Shown piece after piece: positions 1 to 7,595 of a DNA stretch of 36,488 nucleotides. The position numbers and the translations under genes were made by a program. Positions within the stretch are counted from its first letter, which is position 1; each line of letters opens with the position of its first letter. The notes beneath the pieces are model-generated. The model made no database searches. It had not been told where the DNA came from and was given only the letters and a program-made list of their open reading frames with translations. Source of the DNA: Candidatus Kapaibacterium sp. (GTDB taxonomy: Bacteria; Bacteroidota; Ignavibacteria; Kapaibacteriales; UBA7675); assembly GCA_028284775.1 (NCBI GenBank), contig JANQRB010000156.1, positions 1 through 36,488 on the forward strand, read 5' to 3'.

Positions 1-419
1 ACATTATAAATGCGTCGTTCCAGACCGTTTTGAATGAGCGGCTGCTCGCCGAGTACTTCAATTTCATCGACTGAGGGCGGCCGGGGCTTTAAAAACAAGG
101 TGTCAAGCCGGAGCGTGCTGTCGGCGACACTAATCTCCAGGCCGGAGATACTGCGCGTGAGATAGCCGACAGAGCCGACTTCGAGCGTGTAGCGCCCCAA
201 TGGCGCTCGCAGGCGAAAGCGCCCCTGTTCATCGCTGAAAGCGCCGAAACGAGCCAGGCTGTCTCCGGCGGCTATCGCTCCCACGGAAGCGCCACGCAGC
301 GGCTCAGCCGTCTCGGCATCAGCGATGAGGCCCACAACAAAGCCCTGCTGCGGTTTCGCCGCGACATCAACGGTGCGAAGGAGGAGGAGAGCTGCGTATA
401 AGCTGACACAAGCGTTCAT
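1..419 (-). CDS. Outer-membrane beta-barrel / TonB-dependent receptor, N-terminal part (runs off the window)
   Basis: Reading the minus strand from the ATG at 419, the frame stays open for 139 codons to the window edge. The start follows a GGAAGGG ribosome site (428-434). Residues 1-20 form a hydrophobic signal peptide ending near VDVAA. Residues about 23-105 look like a carboxypeptidase-regulatory (CarboxypepD_reg) beta-sandwich, with the pattern 'GLIADAETAEPLRGASVGAI', a 'DEQGRFRLRAPLGRYTLEV' core and 'VGYLTRSI'. Residues about 119-139 (VDEIEVLGEQPL, then RRIYNV) match the start of the plug region in Bacteroidota outer-membrane beta-barrel family proteins. The barrel lies outside the window, so substrate and function cannot be told. 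Nothing visible links it to the divergent mutM gene. Confidence 0.75.
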   Translation of the reverse strand, partial: MNACVSLYAALLLLRTVDVAAKPQQGFVVGLIADAETAEPLRGASVGAIAAGDSLARFGAFSDEQGRFRLRAPLGRYTLEVGSVGYLTRSISGLEISVADSTLRLDTLFLKPRPPSVDEIEVLGEQPLIQNGLERRIYN

Positions 420-1016
420 TCGAAACACCCTTCCGCAATTTGCGGCGTGAATTCTTTCCAGGGCAATCTACGAAGAGAATCTGAAGAAGGTCTGGGTCAA
501 TTGTTAAATCCCTGCTAAAAGAACAAGACCGGAGATGGAGTCGGTGACAACAATCTTATCCGGACTATACCGGACACAATTTTCTGCGGACCGAGGACAG
601 GCGACAAATGCCCGGGCGGGTTCCCGTCGTATCGATTGTTCCGGCCATTGCTAAATGAAGCTTTCAGTATTGCAGCCGATTTGTCAGATCCGCGGTCTGA
701 GGAAGCATTTCCAGTCGATATTTATAATCTTGGGCCTGATGTGCAAGAGTCGCACTGGCAGGGAGTGCGCGTATGAACCGGCAAATAGAATCAGAGCATG
801 CAGCGCACGGTTGGCGAAGGAAACTTGTGCTAAAGTAATCTGTCTTGTCGGAGCCACTACAAGCGTGCCGGACGGAGTAACCACTGATAATTCTCGACCG
901 TGTACAGCACAATAAGGTGTCGCTGACGATCGTAATTTGAGTATTCCTTATAATGAGCCGAAATCGCTCATTCAAAGTTTTCATCAATGCAGCGCACCTG
1001 ATAAGGATGCCCAACC
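420..1016. other. Intergenic region between divergent receptor gene and mutM
   Basis: About 600 bases separate the divergent receptor and mutM starts. Short overlapping open frames exist on both strands near 655-1014, but they have Cys/Arg-rich, non-protein-like composition and no ribosome sites, so I do not call them genes. A TATAAT hexamer at 949-954, about 60 bases before mutM, could be a -10 element; no good -35 is spaced correctly. No RNA gene is recognisable. Confidence 0.5.
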
Positions 1017-1847
1017 ATGCCCGAGCTACCCGAGGTCCAGACCGTCGTCAACGATTTGCGGGCCGATGGCCTTGAAGGATTACAGATAAGCGAGGCCGAG
1101 GTTTTTTGGCCGCGGACAGTGCGCGAAATGAGTCCGGCGGCATTTAGCGCCGCAATACGGGGGCGTACCGTCCTAGGGCTCAGTCGACGCGCCAAGTGGA
1201 TTGTGATGGAGCTGAGCGGCGCTGCGACATTGCTGGTTCATCTGCGAATGTCCGGGCGCTTGAATTTTTCCTTTCCGGATGTCGAACGCAATAAACACGA
1301 GCACGTCATTCTCAGCCTGAGCGACGGCAGGCAACTCCGTTTCCACGATACACGCAAATTCGGACGAATGCAGCTAAGCGACAGTCCCGAAGAAGTGCTG
1401 GGCGCGCTGGGACCCGAGCCCCTGGAACGGACCTTCAGCGTCAAACGCCTGGCTGCGATCCTTGCCGCCAGCCGTCGAGCGTTGAAGCCGTTGCTGCTGG
1501 ATCAGAACGTCATCGCCGGCATCGGCAATATCTATGCCGATGAGGCTCTCTGGGAAGCGCGCTTGCACCCCGAACGCAGCGGCGCCTCGCTGCAGGCGGC
1601 TGAAACGGCAGCATTACACAAGGCTATCCGTCTGGTGTTACAGCGTGGCTTGCGCAACCTCGGGACCAGTTTTGGCGAAGGTAAAACAACGTTTTACTCG
1701 GTTGCTAAGCGCAGGGGCCGCAACAAAGATGCCCTGCAGGTGTTTCGGCGCACCGGCGAGCCCTGCCCGCGCTGCGGCAGCACGATCGAACGATTGCTTG
1801 TCGGGCAACGCAGTACCCATATCTGCCCGGCCTGCCAGCGGAAATGA
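1017..1847 (+). CDS. mutM: Formamidopyrimidine-DNA glycosylase (Fpg/MutM)
   Basis: A bifunctional base-excision-repair enzyme that removes 8-oxoguanine and formamidopyrimidines and nicks the abasic site. The 276-aa length is typical. The N-terminus reads MPELPEVQTV, giving the catalytic proline and glutamate directly after the initiator Met. K60 in 'SRRAKWIVMEL' is the conserved lysine. The helix-two-turn-helix is visible as 'LLLDQNVIAGIGNIYADEAL' (about residues 160-180). The C-terminal zinc finger is intact: CPRC, then the 'GQRSTHICPAC' hairpin with the DNA-contacting arginine. The start is fixed by the requirement for Pro at position 2, with an AAGGA-like site upstream. The next gene follows after 57 bases on the same strand, suggesting co-transcription with an ADP-ribosylglycohydrolase. 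All key residues are present. Confidence 0.97.
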   Translation: MPELPEVQTVVNDLRADGLEGLQISEAEVFWPRTVREMSPAAFSAAIRGRTVLGLSRRAKWIVMELSGAATLLVHLRMSGRLNFSFPDVERNKHEHVILSLSDGRQLRFHDTRKFGRMQLSDSPEEVLGALGPEPLERTFSVKRLAAILAASRRALKPLLLDQNVIAGIGNIYADEALWEARLHPERSGASLQAAETAALHKAIRLVLQRGLRNLGTSFGEGKTTFYSVAKRRGRNKDALQVFRRTGEPCPRCGSTIERLLVGQRSTHICPACQRK

Positions 1848-1904
1848 GCTGCGCGGCCGAGGGCATATCTAACTCCTGATCCTGATAAATCGCAGGCTGC
1901 GAAT

Positions 1905-2930
1905 TTGGAACAGCAAATTGTAAGCGGATGTCTGTTTGGCCTGGCCTTTGGCGACGCATTGGCGGCGCCTTGCGAGTTTTTGTCCGTCGACGAGATTTGT
2001 CAACGCCATCCGCCCAACGGACCACTGGATTTAGAGGGCAATCCCGCCCTTGTGACCGATGACACGCAAATGGCGCTGGCCCTCGGAAGGGCTTTGCTGG
2101 ATGCGCGGGCGACCAGAACACTCAGTCCTGCGGATCTTGAATATACTATCGGGATGCGATTCACGGAGTGGCTGCATTCCCCTGATAACAATCGCGCGCC
2201 CGGCCGCACCTGTTTAAGGGCCATCGCCGGGCTCGATGCCGGTTTGCCCTGGCTGCGCGCCACGCAGCTCGACTCAAAAGGCTGCGGCGCCAATATGCGG
2301 GTCGCAGCGGTGGGTCTGCTTCCATCCTCGGTCCTGGCGGATGCTGCCGCTGACCGCGCTGCCATCGCTCAGTTCCAGGCGGCGCTGACGCATGGCCATG
2401 CAACGGCCCTCGCGGCATCCGATCTGACAACTGCCGCCGTACACTTTCTGGCCCGGGGCGGCAGCCAGAGTGAACTGCTGGAGTGGCTGCGTTGCTATGG
2501 ACAATCGCAGCGTCGGGTCTATCATGGCGACTGGCTCGGCAGCCTGTGGCAGCGACCCTGGGCCGCAAGCGCCGAGGATTTCATCGCCGGCGGATGGGAC
2601 GAATGCCTGACCGCGCTGCAGCGTGTTGAAGACGGATTGCAGCACGCCGATCGCGATACGGATCCCTGTCTGGTCAGTGGTGACGGCTGGATTGCTGAAG
2701 AAGCTCTCGCCACCGCCCTCCTTTGTATTTTGTGGTATCCGGATGAACCGCGCAGGGCGCTTAGGAGGGCTGCCGTCACGCGCGGCGACTCCGATTCTAT
2801 CGCCTGTCTGGCGGGCGCTTTCGCCGGTGCGGTCCATGGCATCAAAGCCTGGCCGGCAGACTGGCGCCGTCGCATCGAATACAACGAGCAGCTTGAAACG
2901 CTGTCCAAGGACATAGCCGATTTGGCCTAG
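1905..2930 (+). CDS. ADP-ribosylglycohydrolase family protein (DraG/ARH-like)
   Basis: A 341-aa protein of the ADP-ribosyl-acceptor/ADP-ribosylglycohydrolase fold, which removes ADP-ribose from proteins or other acceptors using two Mg ions. The N-terminal signature 'GLAFGDALAAPCEFL' (about 12-26) is followed by the first metal site TDDTQMA (D52, D53). The C-terminal metal site is GDSDSIACLAGAFAGAVHG, with D295 and D297. All expected metal ligands are present, so it should be active. The start is a TTG at 1905: the reading frame is continuous back to the mutM stop, but no ATG or GTG lies between, and the ribosome site is weak. It sits 57 bases after mutM, so it may act in reversing ADP-ribosylation linked to DNA damage; that link is inference and the acceptor is unknown. 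Confidence 0.9.
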   Translation: MEQQIVSGCLFGLAFGDALAAPCEFLSVDEICQRHPPNGPLDLEGNPALVTDDTQMALALGRALLDARATRTLSPADLEYTIGMRFTEWLHSPDNNRAPGRTCLRAIAGLDAGLPWLRATQLDSKGCGANMRVAAVGLLPSSVLADAAADRAAIAQFQAALTHGHATALAASDLTTAAVHFLARGGSQSELLEWLRCYGQSQRRVYHGDWLGSLWQRPWAASAEDFIAGGWDECLTALQRVEDGLQHADRDTDPCLVSGDGWIAEEALATALLCILWYPDEPRRALRRAAVTRGDSDSIACLAGAFAGAVHGIKAWPADWRRRIEYNEQLETLSKDIADLA

Positions 2931-3173
2931 GCTCATCCTGTCTGAAAATTTGTTAACTTCACAAGGTGAGGCTGACACTTGTGTCCCGGCCGGATTAGAC
3001 CGTGCTGCCGTCCGCATTGCGAGACCGAAGCAAAGGAGTCGAGGCTATGTCAGTCGCGCACCCGCAACAGGCATAAGCCCGCGCCCGTAAGCCCTTACCT
3101 GGACAGTTGCCTTATATCCGCGATCGATCTCACTTTTAACAACTTAAGCAGTCATTTGTGGAGGAAATGAACG

Positions 3174-3683
3174 ATGGACCTGGCCTGGAACATGCAGCAG
3201 CTACGATGCAGCGCCGCCGGCATCGAGCATCTGACTCGTACAGTCAATGACGATCACGCGCGCTGGCGTCCGTCGCCCGGCAGGTGGTCGATTCTGGAAG
3301 TCCTGGCGCACCTTTATCTGGAAGAACAGGAAGATTTTCGTCCGCGTCTGGACACAGTGCTCCATCATCCCGGACGCGACTTTGCAGCACTCGACCCGGA
3401 AGGCTCACTGGCAGCCAGTAATCTAAATCGTTTGGACCTGTCGGAGCTGATTTCAAAATTTATCGGCGAGCGAGAGAAATCGCTCGCATGGCTCGCCACG
3501 CTTCAGATGCCGTCCTGGGAGCGGGTCTACGAACATCCGGCCGGGCCGATTCGTGCCGGCGACATCATGGCCGCCTGGCTTGCGCACGACTTTATTCACA
3601 TTCGTCAGATTTCACGGCTGCATTTCGAGTATGTCGCCTACAAGTCGCAGCCTTATGTTACTCGTTATGCCGGTGACTGGTAA
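3174..3683 (+). CDS. DinB-fold putative metalloenzyme (DinB_2 superfamily)
   Basis: A 169-aa four-helix-bundle protein of the DinB/DfsB type, a superfamily that includes bacillithiol or mycothiol transferases and many uncharacterised members. Helix 2 has 'WSILEVLAHLYLEEQED', giving the first metal-binding His, and a later helix carries 'AHDFIHIRQI', with the two remaining histidines spaced as in the family triad. 'RWRPSPGRWSILEVLAHL' matches the usual opening of DinB_2 proteins. Length is normal. The start at 3174 follows a strong GGAGGAAA ribosome site; an out-of-frame ATG at 3167 lies inside that leader. It could be a thiol S-transferase or a damage-inducible protein, but no substrate can be assigned. 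It lies 243 bases after the ADP-ribosylglycohydrolase, so it may have its own promoter. Confidence 0.85.
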   Translation: MDLAWNMQQLRCSAAGIEHLTRTVNDDHARWRPSPGRWSILEVLAHLYLEEQEDFRPRLDTVLHHPGRDFAALDPEGSLAASNLNRLDLSELISKFIGEREKSLAWLATLQMPSWERVYEHPAGPIRAGDIMAAWLAHDFIHIRQISRLHFEYVAYKSQPYVTRYAGDW

Positions 3684-4692
3684 TCTACCGTCCGCACCGG
3701 GAACCGGGCCCAAGTAATCGATACGCCGCCGATCCGTGTTTGTCGCCAATGCCTTCACCGACTTTTCTCGGATCGAATCCGGAGCTGTGGCTTTGCATGT
3801 GAGTATCCCTGGTGAGATACAACAAACACATGTTAACAATCGGCGCTGGCAGATAAGCGCCTTTCGAGGATCGACTGATCGATGCGTTAATAGCATTCTG
3901 ACGACATTAGCAAATAGTTTCTCGGCTGGAACGAGCGCTCCGCCTGATATTCAAAACTTTGGAACCAGGGGCGGGCGAAACACGTGATCGGCGCAATCAA
4001 ATGTACTTGGTATCGGACTCACGATTGCTCGTGAAACTCCGCTCCAGCAGCACTTAAGCGGGAATCGTTGGCCTTGTGCAAGGCTTCTCATTGATGTTGA
4101 AGCTTTTGTCGGCTTCCTTCATCACCGCTTTCGAGCTAACAGTAGCCAGGTCCTCGGAGTCTGTAGTGGTGTATTGCTGCCCGTTCAGCGGCTTCTGCGG
4201 GCCAGTGAATCAGAATGGTCGTTGACTGAAAAAATTAACTATGGTGAAGTGGTGAAGCTTTCGTATTGTTGTTTGCGATCGTGACGTTAACGTTTTGTTC
4301 GAAGCCGGATGTTTCTTTTTGCAGGCGCCATTGTAGTTAGGAATGGTGGTGGTAGTCGTGAGCTGTTTTCACGACAATTATTAGGTGGCGGTGCGAGGGG
4401 GTGGGCCCAAGGGCATAATCCCGATTTTTTGACTTAAAATTTAAGAACTTAAACCTCCCCAAAACCAGCAACCCACAATACAGTCATCCCCCAGCCCCCA
4501 ATCTTCATTTACCATATTTGCAAGTTAAGATTAAACCGTCCGTAGTAGCGGAACTTCAAGCCCGCGACCACACCAGATTCCCCTGCATCGCGGCAGCCTT
4601 TTTGGACTACTGTCCGGCTTTCCGTATCTTGCGGGCCCCCTATTGAGACATTCCCCATAATCTATTCTTTCCACAAATTACGCGGGTATGGT
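3684..4692. other. About 1 kb without a supportable gene; hairpins and shifted base composition
   Basis: I see no convincing gene here. Near 4060-4215 both strands stay open for about 50 codons, with fairly protein-like composition on the minus strand (ending ...INEKPCTRPTIPA), but no start, ribosome site or recognisable family supports either. From about 4200 the DNA turns G/T-rich on one strand, then A/C-rich (4440-4520), unlike the flanking coding DNA. Small hairpins occur at 4019-4034 (TCACGA stem) and 4355-4375 (GTCGTGA stem). The frame at 3736-3987 (GTG start) has no family signature. This could be degraded or imported sequence. Confidence 0.4.
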
Positions 4693-5352
4693 ATGTTCCG
4701 TATTCTCCTTGGTTTGATTGTTTTGGGTCTGATTCTCATTTGGACAGGCTATCGCGAAAGTAACCTCTCTGCGGTTGCCAAGGATGTGCCGCAGTCTATG
4801 AGCTGTGCGGACCTGGCGGCCAAAGGCCCTGGCGATAATGCTTTCATCGAACTGTCGGATTTTTTGCTGACAACATCTTCCTATGTATACGAAGAAAAAA
4901 AGGGGCGCTGGCGTAAAGTCTGGGTCCCCGCTGTCCCCCTGCATGGCGAGTATCACAACCGACTGCTGGCGATTGTTAATGACACAACGGGAACGGCACC
5001 GGATAACATTCCTTTGCCGCAGGATATCAGAGTCATCGTGCAGGATGGCGATGCGCGCAACGACAATGATGTAGAGGAACTTGCCTCGCGCAATGTGATT
5101 CGGGGAATGGTTATCAACGAAATTGCCGGACTTGACAACGATACGCGCACGCTGCTCACTGAGTCCTACCCTCATGTTGACTTTGAGCAATGTTATGTAT
5201 TTGAAGTCGGCAGAACGCCAAGCGGTTCTGGCGGCCTGATCGGCTATTTCGGCGGCGGCGCTGCCTTGCTGGCGCTCGGGATCGGTGGTCTTGTCTTTCG
5301 CTCCCGCAAAAAGGCTAAGGAGAATGAAGAACAAACATCAAAAGATGTCTGA
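4693..5352 (+). CDS. Conserved-looking membrane protein with TM helices at both ends, function unknown
   Basis: A 219-aa protein. Residues about 2-18 (FRILLGLIVLGLILIW) are a transmembrane helix, and residues about 179-202 are a second, glycine-rich one, followed by a positive anchor (FRSRKKAKE). The roughly 155-residue soluble part between them should face the periplasm if the basic C-terminus is cytoplasmic. It is rich in Asp/Asn and has patches such as 'HGEYHNRLLAIVNDTTGTAP' and 'GMVINEIAGLDNDTRTLL'. I recognise a general type of hypothetical protein with this layout but no assigned function. The start is one of two nearby ATGs; 4688 is out of frame. An opposing open frame covers nearly the same bases (4678-5334) but lacks a plausible protein pattern. 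The antiporter gene begins 117 bases downstream, so the two may be co-expressed. Confidence 0.7.
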   Translation: MFRILLGLIVLGLILIWTGYRESNLSAVAKDVPQSMSCADLAAKGPGDNAFIELSDFLLTTSSYVYEEKKGRWRKVWVPAVPLHGEYHNRLLAIVNDTTGTAPDNIPLPQDIRVIVQDGDARNDNDVEELASRNVIRGMVINEIAGLDNDTRTLLTESYPHVDFEQCYVFEVGRTPSGSGGLIGYFGGGAALLALGIGGLVFRSRKKAKENEEQTSKDV

Positions 5353-5469
5353 GATCTGTGCTTTTGGATTTAGAAGCAAGGGCCGTAATTTGGCGCCGCG
5401 CGGACCACAGAAATAAGTCACAGGCAGCAATTGCGTGGCTGCGCATGAACTATCCGAAAGGACACAGGC

Positions 5470-7575
5470 ATGCATTTCTTGCTGGCCGCGGGCGCCGCGC
5501 CACCGTTTTTTGCTGAAATCGCCGCCTTGATTATCGCCGGCGCCGCCATCGCTTACGTCTGCAACCGCTTTGGCATTGTGCCGATTGTCGGCTTTCTGGT
5601 CGCAGGTGTCGTCATTGGTCCGATGGGACTTGGTCTGGTGCGGGATCAGGCGCTGGTGGACGCCGCAGCGGAAGTCGGCGTTATTCTGTTGCTTTTTACG
5701 ATCGGAATCGAATTCAGCCTCGAAAAGCTGGCCCGCATTCAGAAACTTATTTTTGGCGGCGGCGGATTGCAGGTTGGCCTGGCCTCGCTGACCACGATGG
5801 GCCTGCTGATGCTTTTTGGCGTTTCCTGGCAGGCAAGCCTCTTTACGGGCTTTCTGGTTGCTCTTTCTTCGACTGCAATAGTTCTGAAGTTATTGGGCGA
5901 TGCCGGCGCTATGGACGCCGGTCACGGCCAGGTGGGGCTCGGACTGCTCATCTTCCAGGATCTTGCCATTATTGTGATGGTTATGCTCGTGCCGATGCTC
6001 TCCGGCACCGGCGGCTCCGCCCTGGATATCGGCGCAGCCTTGGGCTCGGCCATCCTCATTATCATTGGCGTATTGCTGATTGCGCGTCGTTTGATGCCGA
6101 AGCTGCTCGAAGCCGTAGCGCGGACCTGCTCGCCCGAGCTCTTCTTGCTGACCGTCATTGCGGTTTGCTTCGGCACCGCCTATCTGACAAGCCTGGCGGG
6201 CGTGAGTCTGTCGCTGGGCGCGTTCCTGGCTGGCCTGGTCGTCAGTGAAAGCCGTTTTAGCGAGCACGCCATGAGCGAGATCATGCCCCTGCGTATCATC
6301 TTTAGTGCGACATTTTTTGTCTCGGTCGGAATGCTGCTCGATATCAGCTTTCTGCTCGGCAACCTGCCGCTGGTGCTGGCGATCCTCCTATTGGTATTGC
6401 TGATAAAAGTAGTGACGACGGGGATTGCCGCAAAAGCGCTGGGGTATTCCTGGCCGGTTGTCTGTACGGCAAGCCTGATGCTGGCGCAGATTGGCGAATT
6501 TTCCTTTGTATTGGAGCGCGCCGGTCGTGAAGTCAGTCTGTTTCCGGCCGGCATGCAGGGGATCGGTTCACAAACTTTTATTGCGGCAACTGTGCTGCTG
6601 ATGGTCTTGACGCCCGTTTTGACCAAACTGGGTGAACGCCTGGCAGTTCGGATGGAACGCCGCAAGGAACACAAGGTGGAGCAGGCGATGGCGGCACAGG
6701 TCGACCAGGCCGCTCATGAAGATCACTTCGCCGACATGAAAGATCATGTGATTGTCGCGGGATATGGTCAGGCGGCCCGACGTCTGGTCTGCGTCCTGAA
6801 ACAGACGGAAATTCCCTATGTCATTACCACGCTCAGCCCCGAGGGCGCGGCCGAAGCCGATGCCGAGAAACTGCCGGTGATGCGCGGCGACGCCGGCAAA
6901 CAGCGTACCCTGATGCTGGTTGGCGCCGATCGGGCCCGGATGTTGGTGATTGCCGATGACGACCCCGCCCGCGTGCATCATATCGCCTCCGTTGCCCGCA
7001 CAATCAGCTCGTCGATACATATCGTTGTCCGTACCCGCTACGTATCAGAAGTGGAAGAGCTCCACGCGGCCGGTGTCGACTGTGTCATTGCCGAAGAACA
7101 TGAAAGTGTCGTTCAGCTCTTTGCGCAGGTTCTGCGCGACTATAAGATCGGAGAAGACCGTATCAGCGAGCAAGTCGAAATGATTCGCAGTCACGACTAT
7201 GCCGATCTGCTCGAAGCGAAGCGCCGGCCGCAGCCGAAGGCGCGCGCGCTGCATAAGGAGGTTGACGTCGTTGGTATCGATACTGAACGCGCGCTGAGCG
7301 TAGACGGTAAGCCGTCGAAAGGCAATTGCAGTCATGTTAACGACTTACAATCCGTTGTTCCGCGTACCAATGGCTGTGAGGAATGTCTGCGAAAGGGCGA
7401 TAAATGGGTCCACCTGCGGCTCTGTATGAAATGCGGCCATGTAGGCTGCTGCGACTCATCGCCCAACAAACATGCCAGTAAACATCATCATGCCACGGGG
7501 CATCCGATTGTTCGCTCATTGGAACCCGGCGAAAGCTGGGGCTGGTGTTATGTCGACAAAGAAATGATTCAGTAG
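5470..7575 (+). CDS. CPA2-family cation:proton antiporter with RCK (TrkA-N) domain and C-terminal UBP-type zinc finger
   Basis: A 701-aa inner-membrane antiporter. Residues about 10-390 form the Na+/H+ exchanger domain with roughly 12 hydrophobic helices, including 'VGFLVAGVVIGPMGLGL', 'EVGVILLLFTIGIEFSL' and the 'SLSLGAFLAGLVVSESRF' core segment, as in KefB/KefC/YbaL. Residues about 425-545 are a Rossmann TrkA-N regulatory domain starting 'DHVIVAGYGQAARRLV', whose GxG motif suggests nucleotide binding. The unusual part is residues about 619-701: a UBP-type zinc finger with ordered Cys/His ligands (C620, H622, CEEC, CMKCGHVGCC, then KHASKHHHATGHP). In eukaryotes this fold binds the ubiquitin C-terminus; its bacterial role is unknown. 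The ATG follows GAAAGGA with seven bases spacing. Expected to exchange K+ or Na+ for H+ under nucleotide or redox control; ion specificity cannot be read from sequence. Confidence 0.92.
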   Translation: MHFLLAAGAAPPFFAEIAALIIAGAAIAYVCNRFGIVPIVGFLVAGVVIGPMGLGLVRDQALVDAAAEVGVILLLFTIGIEFSLEKLARIQKLIFGGGGLQVGLASLTTMGLLMLFGVSWQASLFTGFLVALSSTAIVLKLLGDAGAMDAGHGQVGLGLLIFQDLAIIVMVMLVPMLSGTGGSALDIGAALGSAILIIIGVLLIARRLMPKLLEAVARTCSPELFLLTVIAVCFGTAYLTSLAGVSLSLGAFLAGLVVSESRFSEHAMSEIMPLRIIFSATFFVSVGMLLDISFLLGNLPLVLAILLLVLLIKVVTTGIAAKALGYSWPVVCTASLMLAQIGEFSFVLERAGREVSLFPAGMQGIGSQTFIAATVLLMVLTPVLTKLGERLAVRMERRKEHKVEQAMAAQVDQAAHEDHFADMKDHVIVAGYGQAARRLVCVLKQTEIPYVITTLSPEGAAEADAEKLPVMRGDAGKQRTLMLVGADRARMLVIADDDPARVHHIASVARTISSSIHIVVRTRYVSEVEELHAAGVDCVIAEEHESVVQLFAQVLRDYKIGEDRISEQVEMIRSHDYADLLEAKRRPQPKARALHKEVDVVGIDTERALSVDGKPSKGNCSHVNDLQSVVPRTNGCEECLRKGDKWVHLRLCMKCGHVGCCDSSPNKHASKHHHATGHPIVRSLEPGESWGWCYVDKEMIQ

Positions 7576-7595
7576 CATCGGCGCGGCGAGTGTCG

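Noticed and set aside
655..1014. Overlapping small frames on both strands upstream of mutM
   Set aside because: Composition is Cys/Arg/Ser-rich and not protein-like, with no ribosome sites; treated as intergenic.
2979..3170. 63-codon frame before the DinB-fold gene
   Set aside because: GTG start without ribosome site, Cys/Arg/Pro-rich; no domain.
3736..3987. 83-codon frame after the DinB-fold gene
   Set aside because: GTG start, no ribosome site, no family signature.
4282..4342. Possible integron attC site (GTTAAC ... GTTAGG about 55 bases apart)
   Set aside because: Core sites do not match RYYYAAC and GTTRRRY, and the inner arms are not complementary.
4678..5334. Full-length minus-strand open frame of 218 codons opposite the two-TM protein
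   Set aside because: The plus strand gives TM helices at both ends and a basic anchor; the minus frame is Arg/Gln/Asn-rich without domain signs, so it is an antisense shadow.
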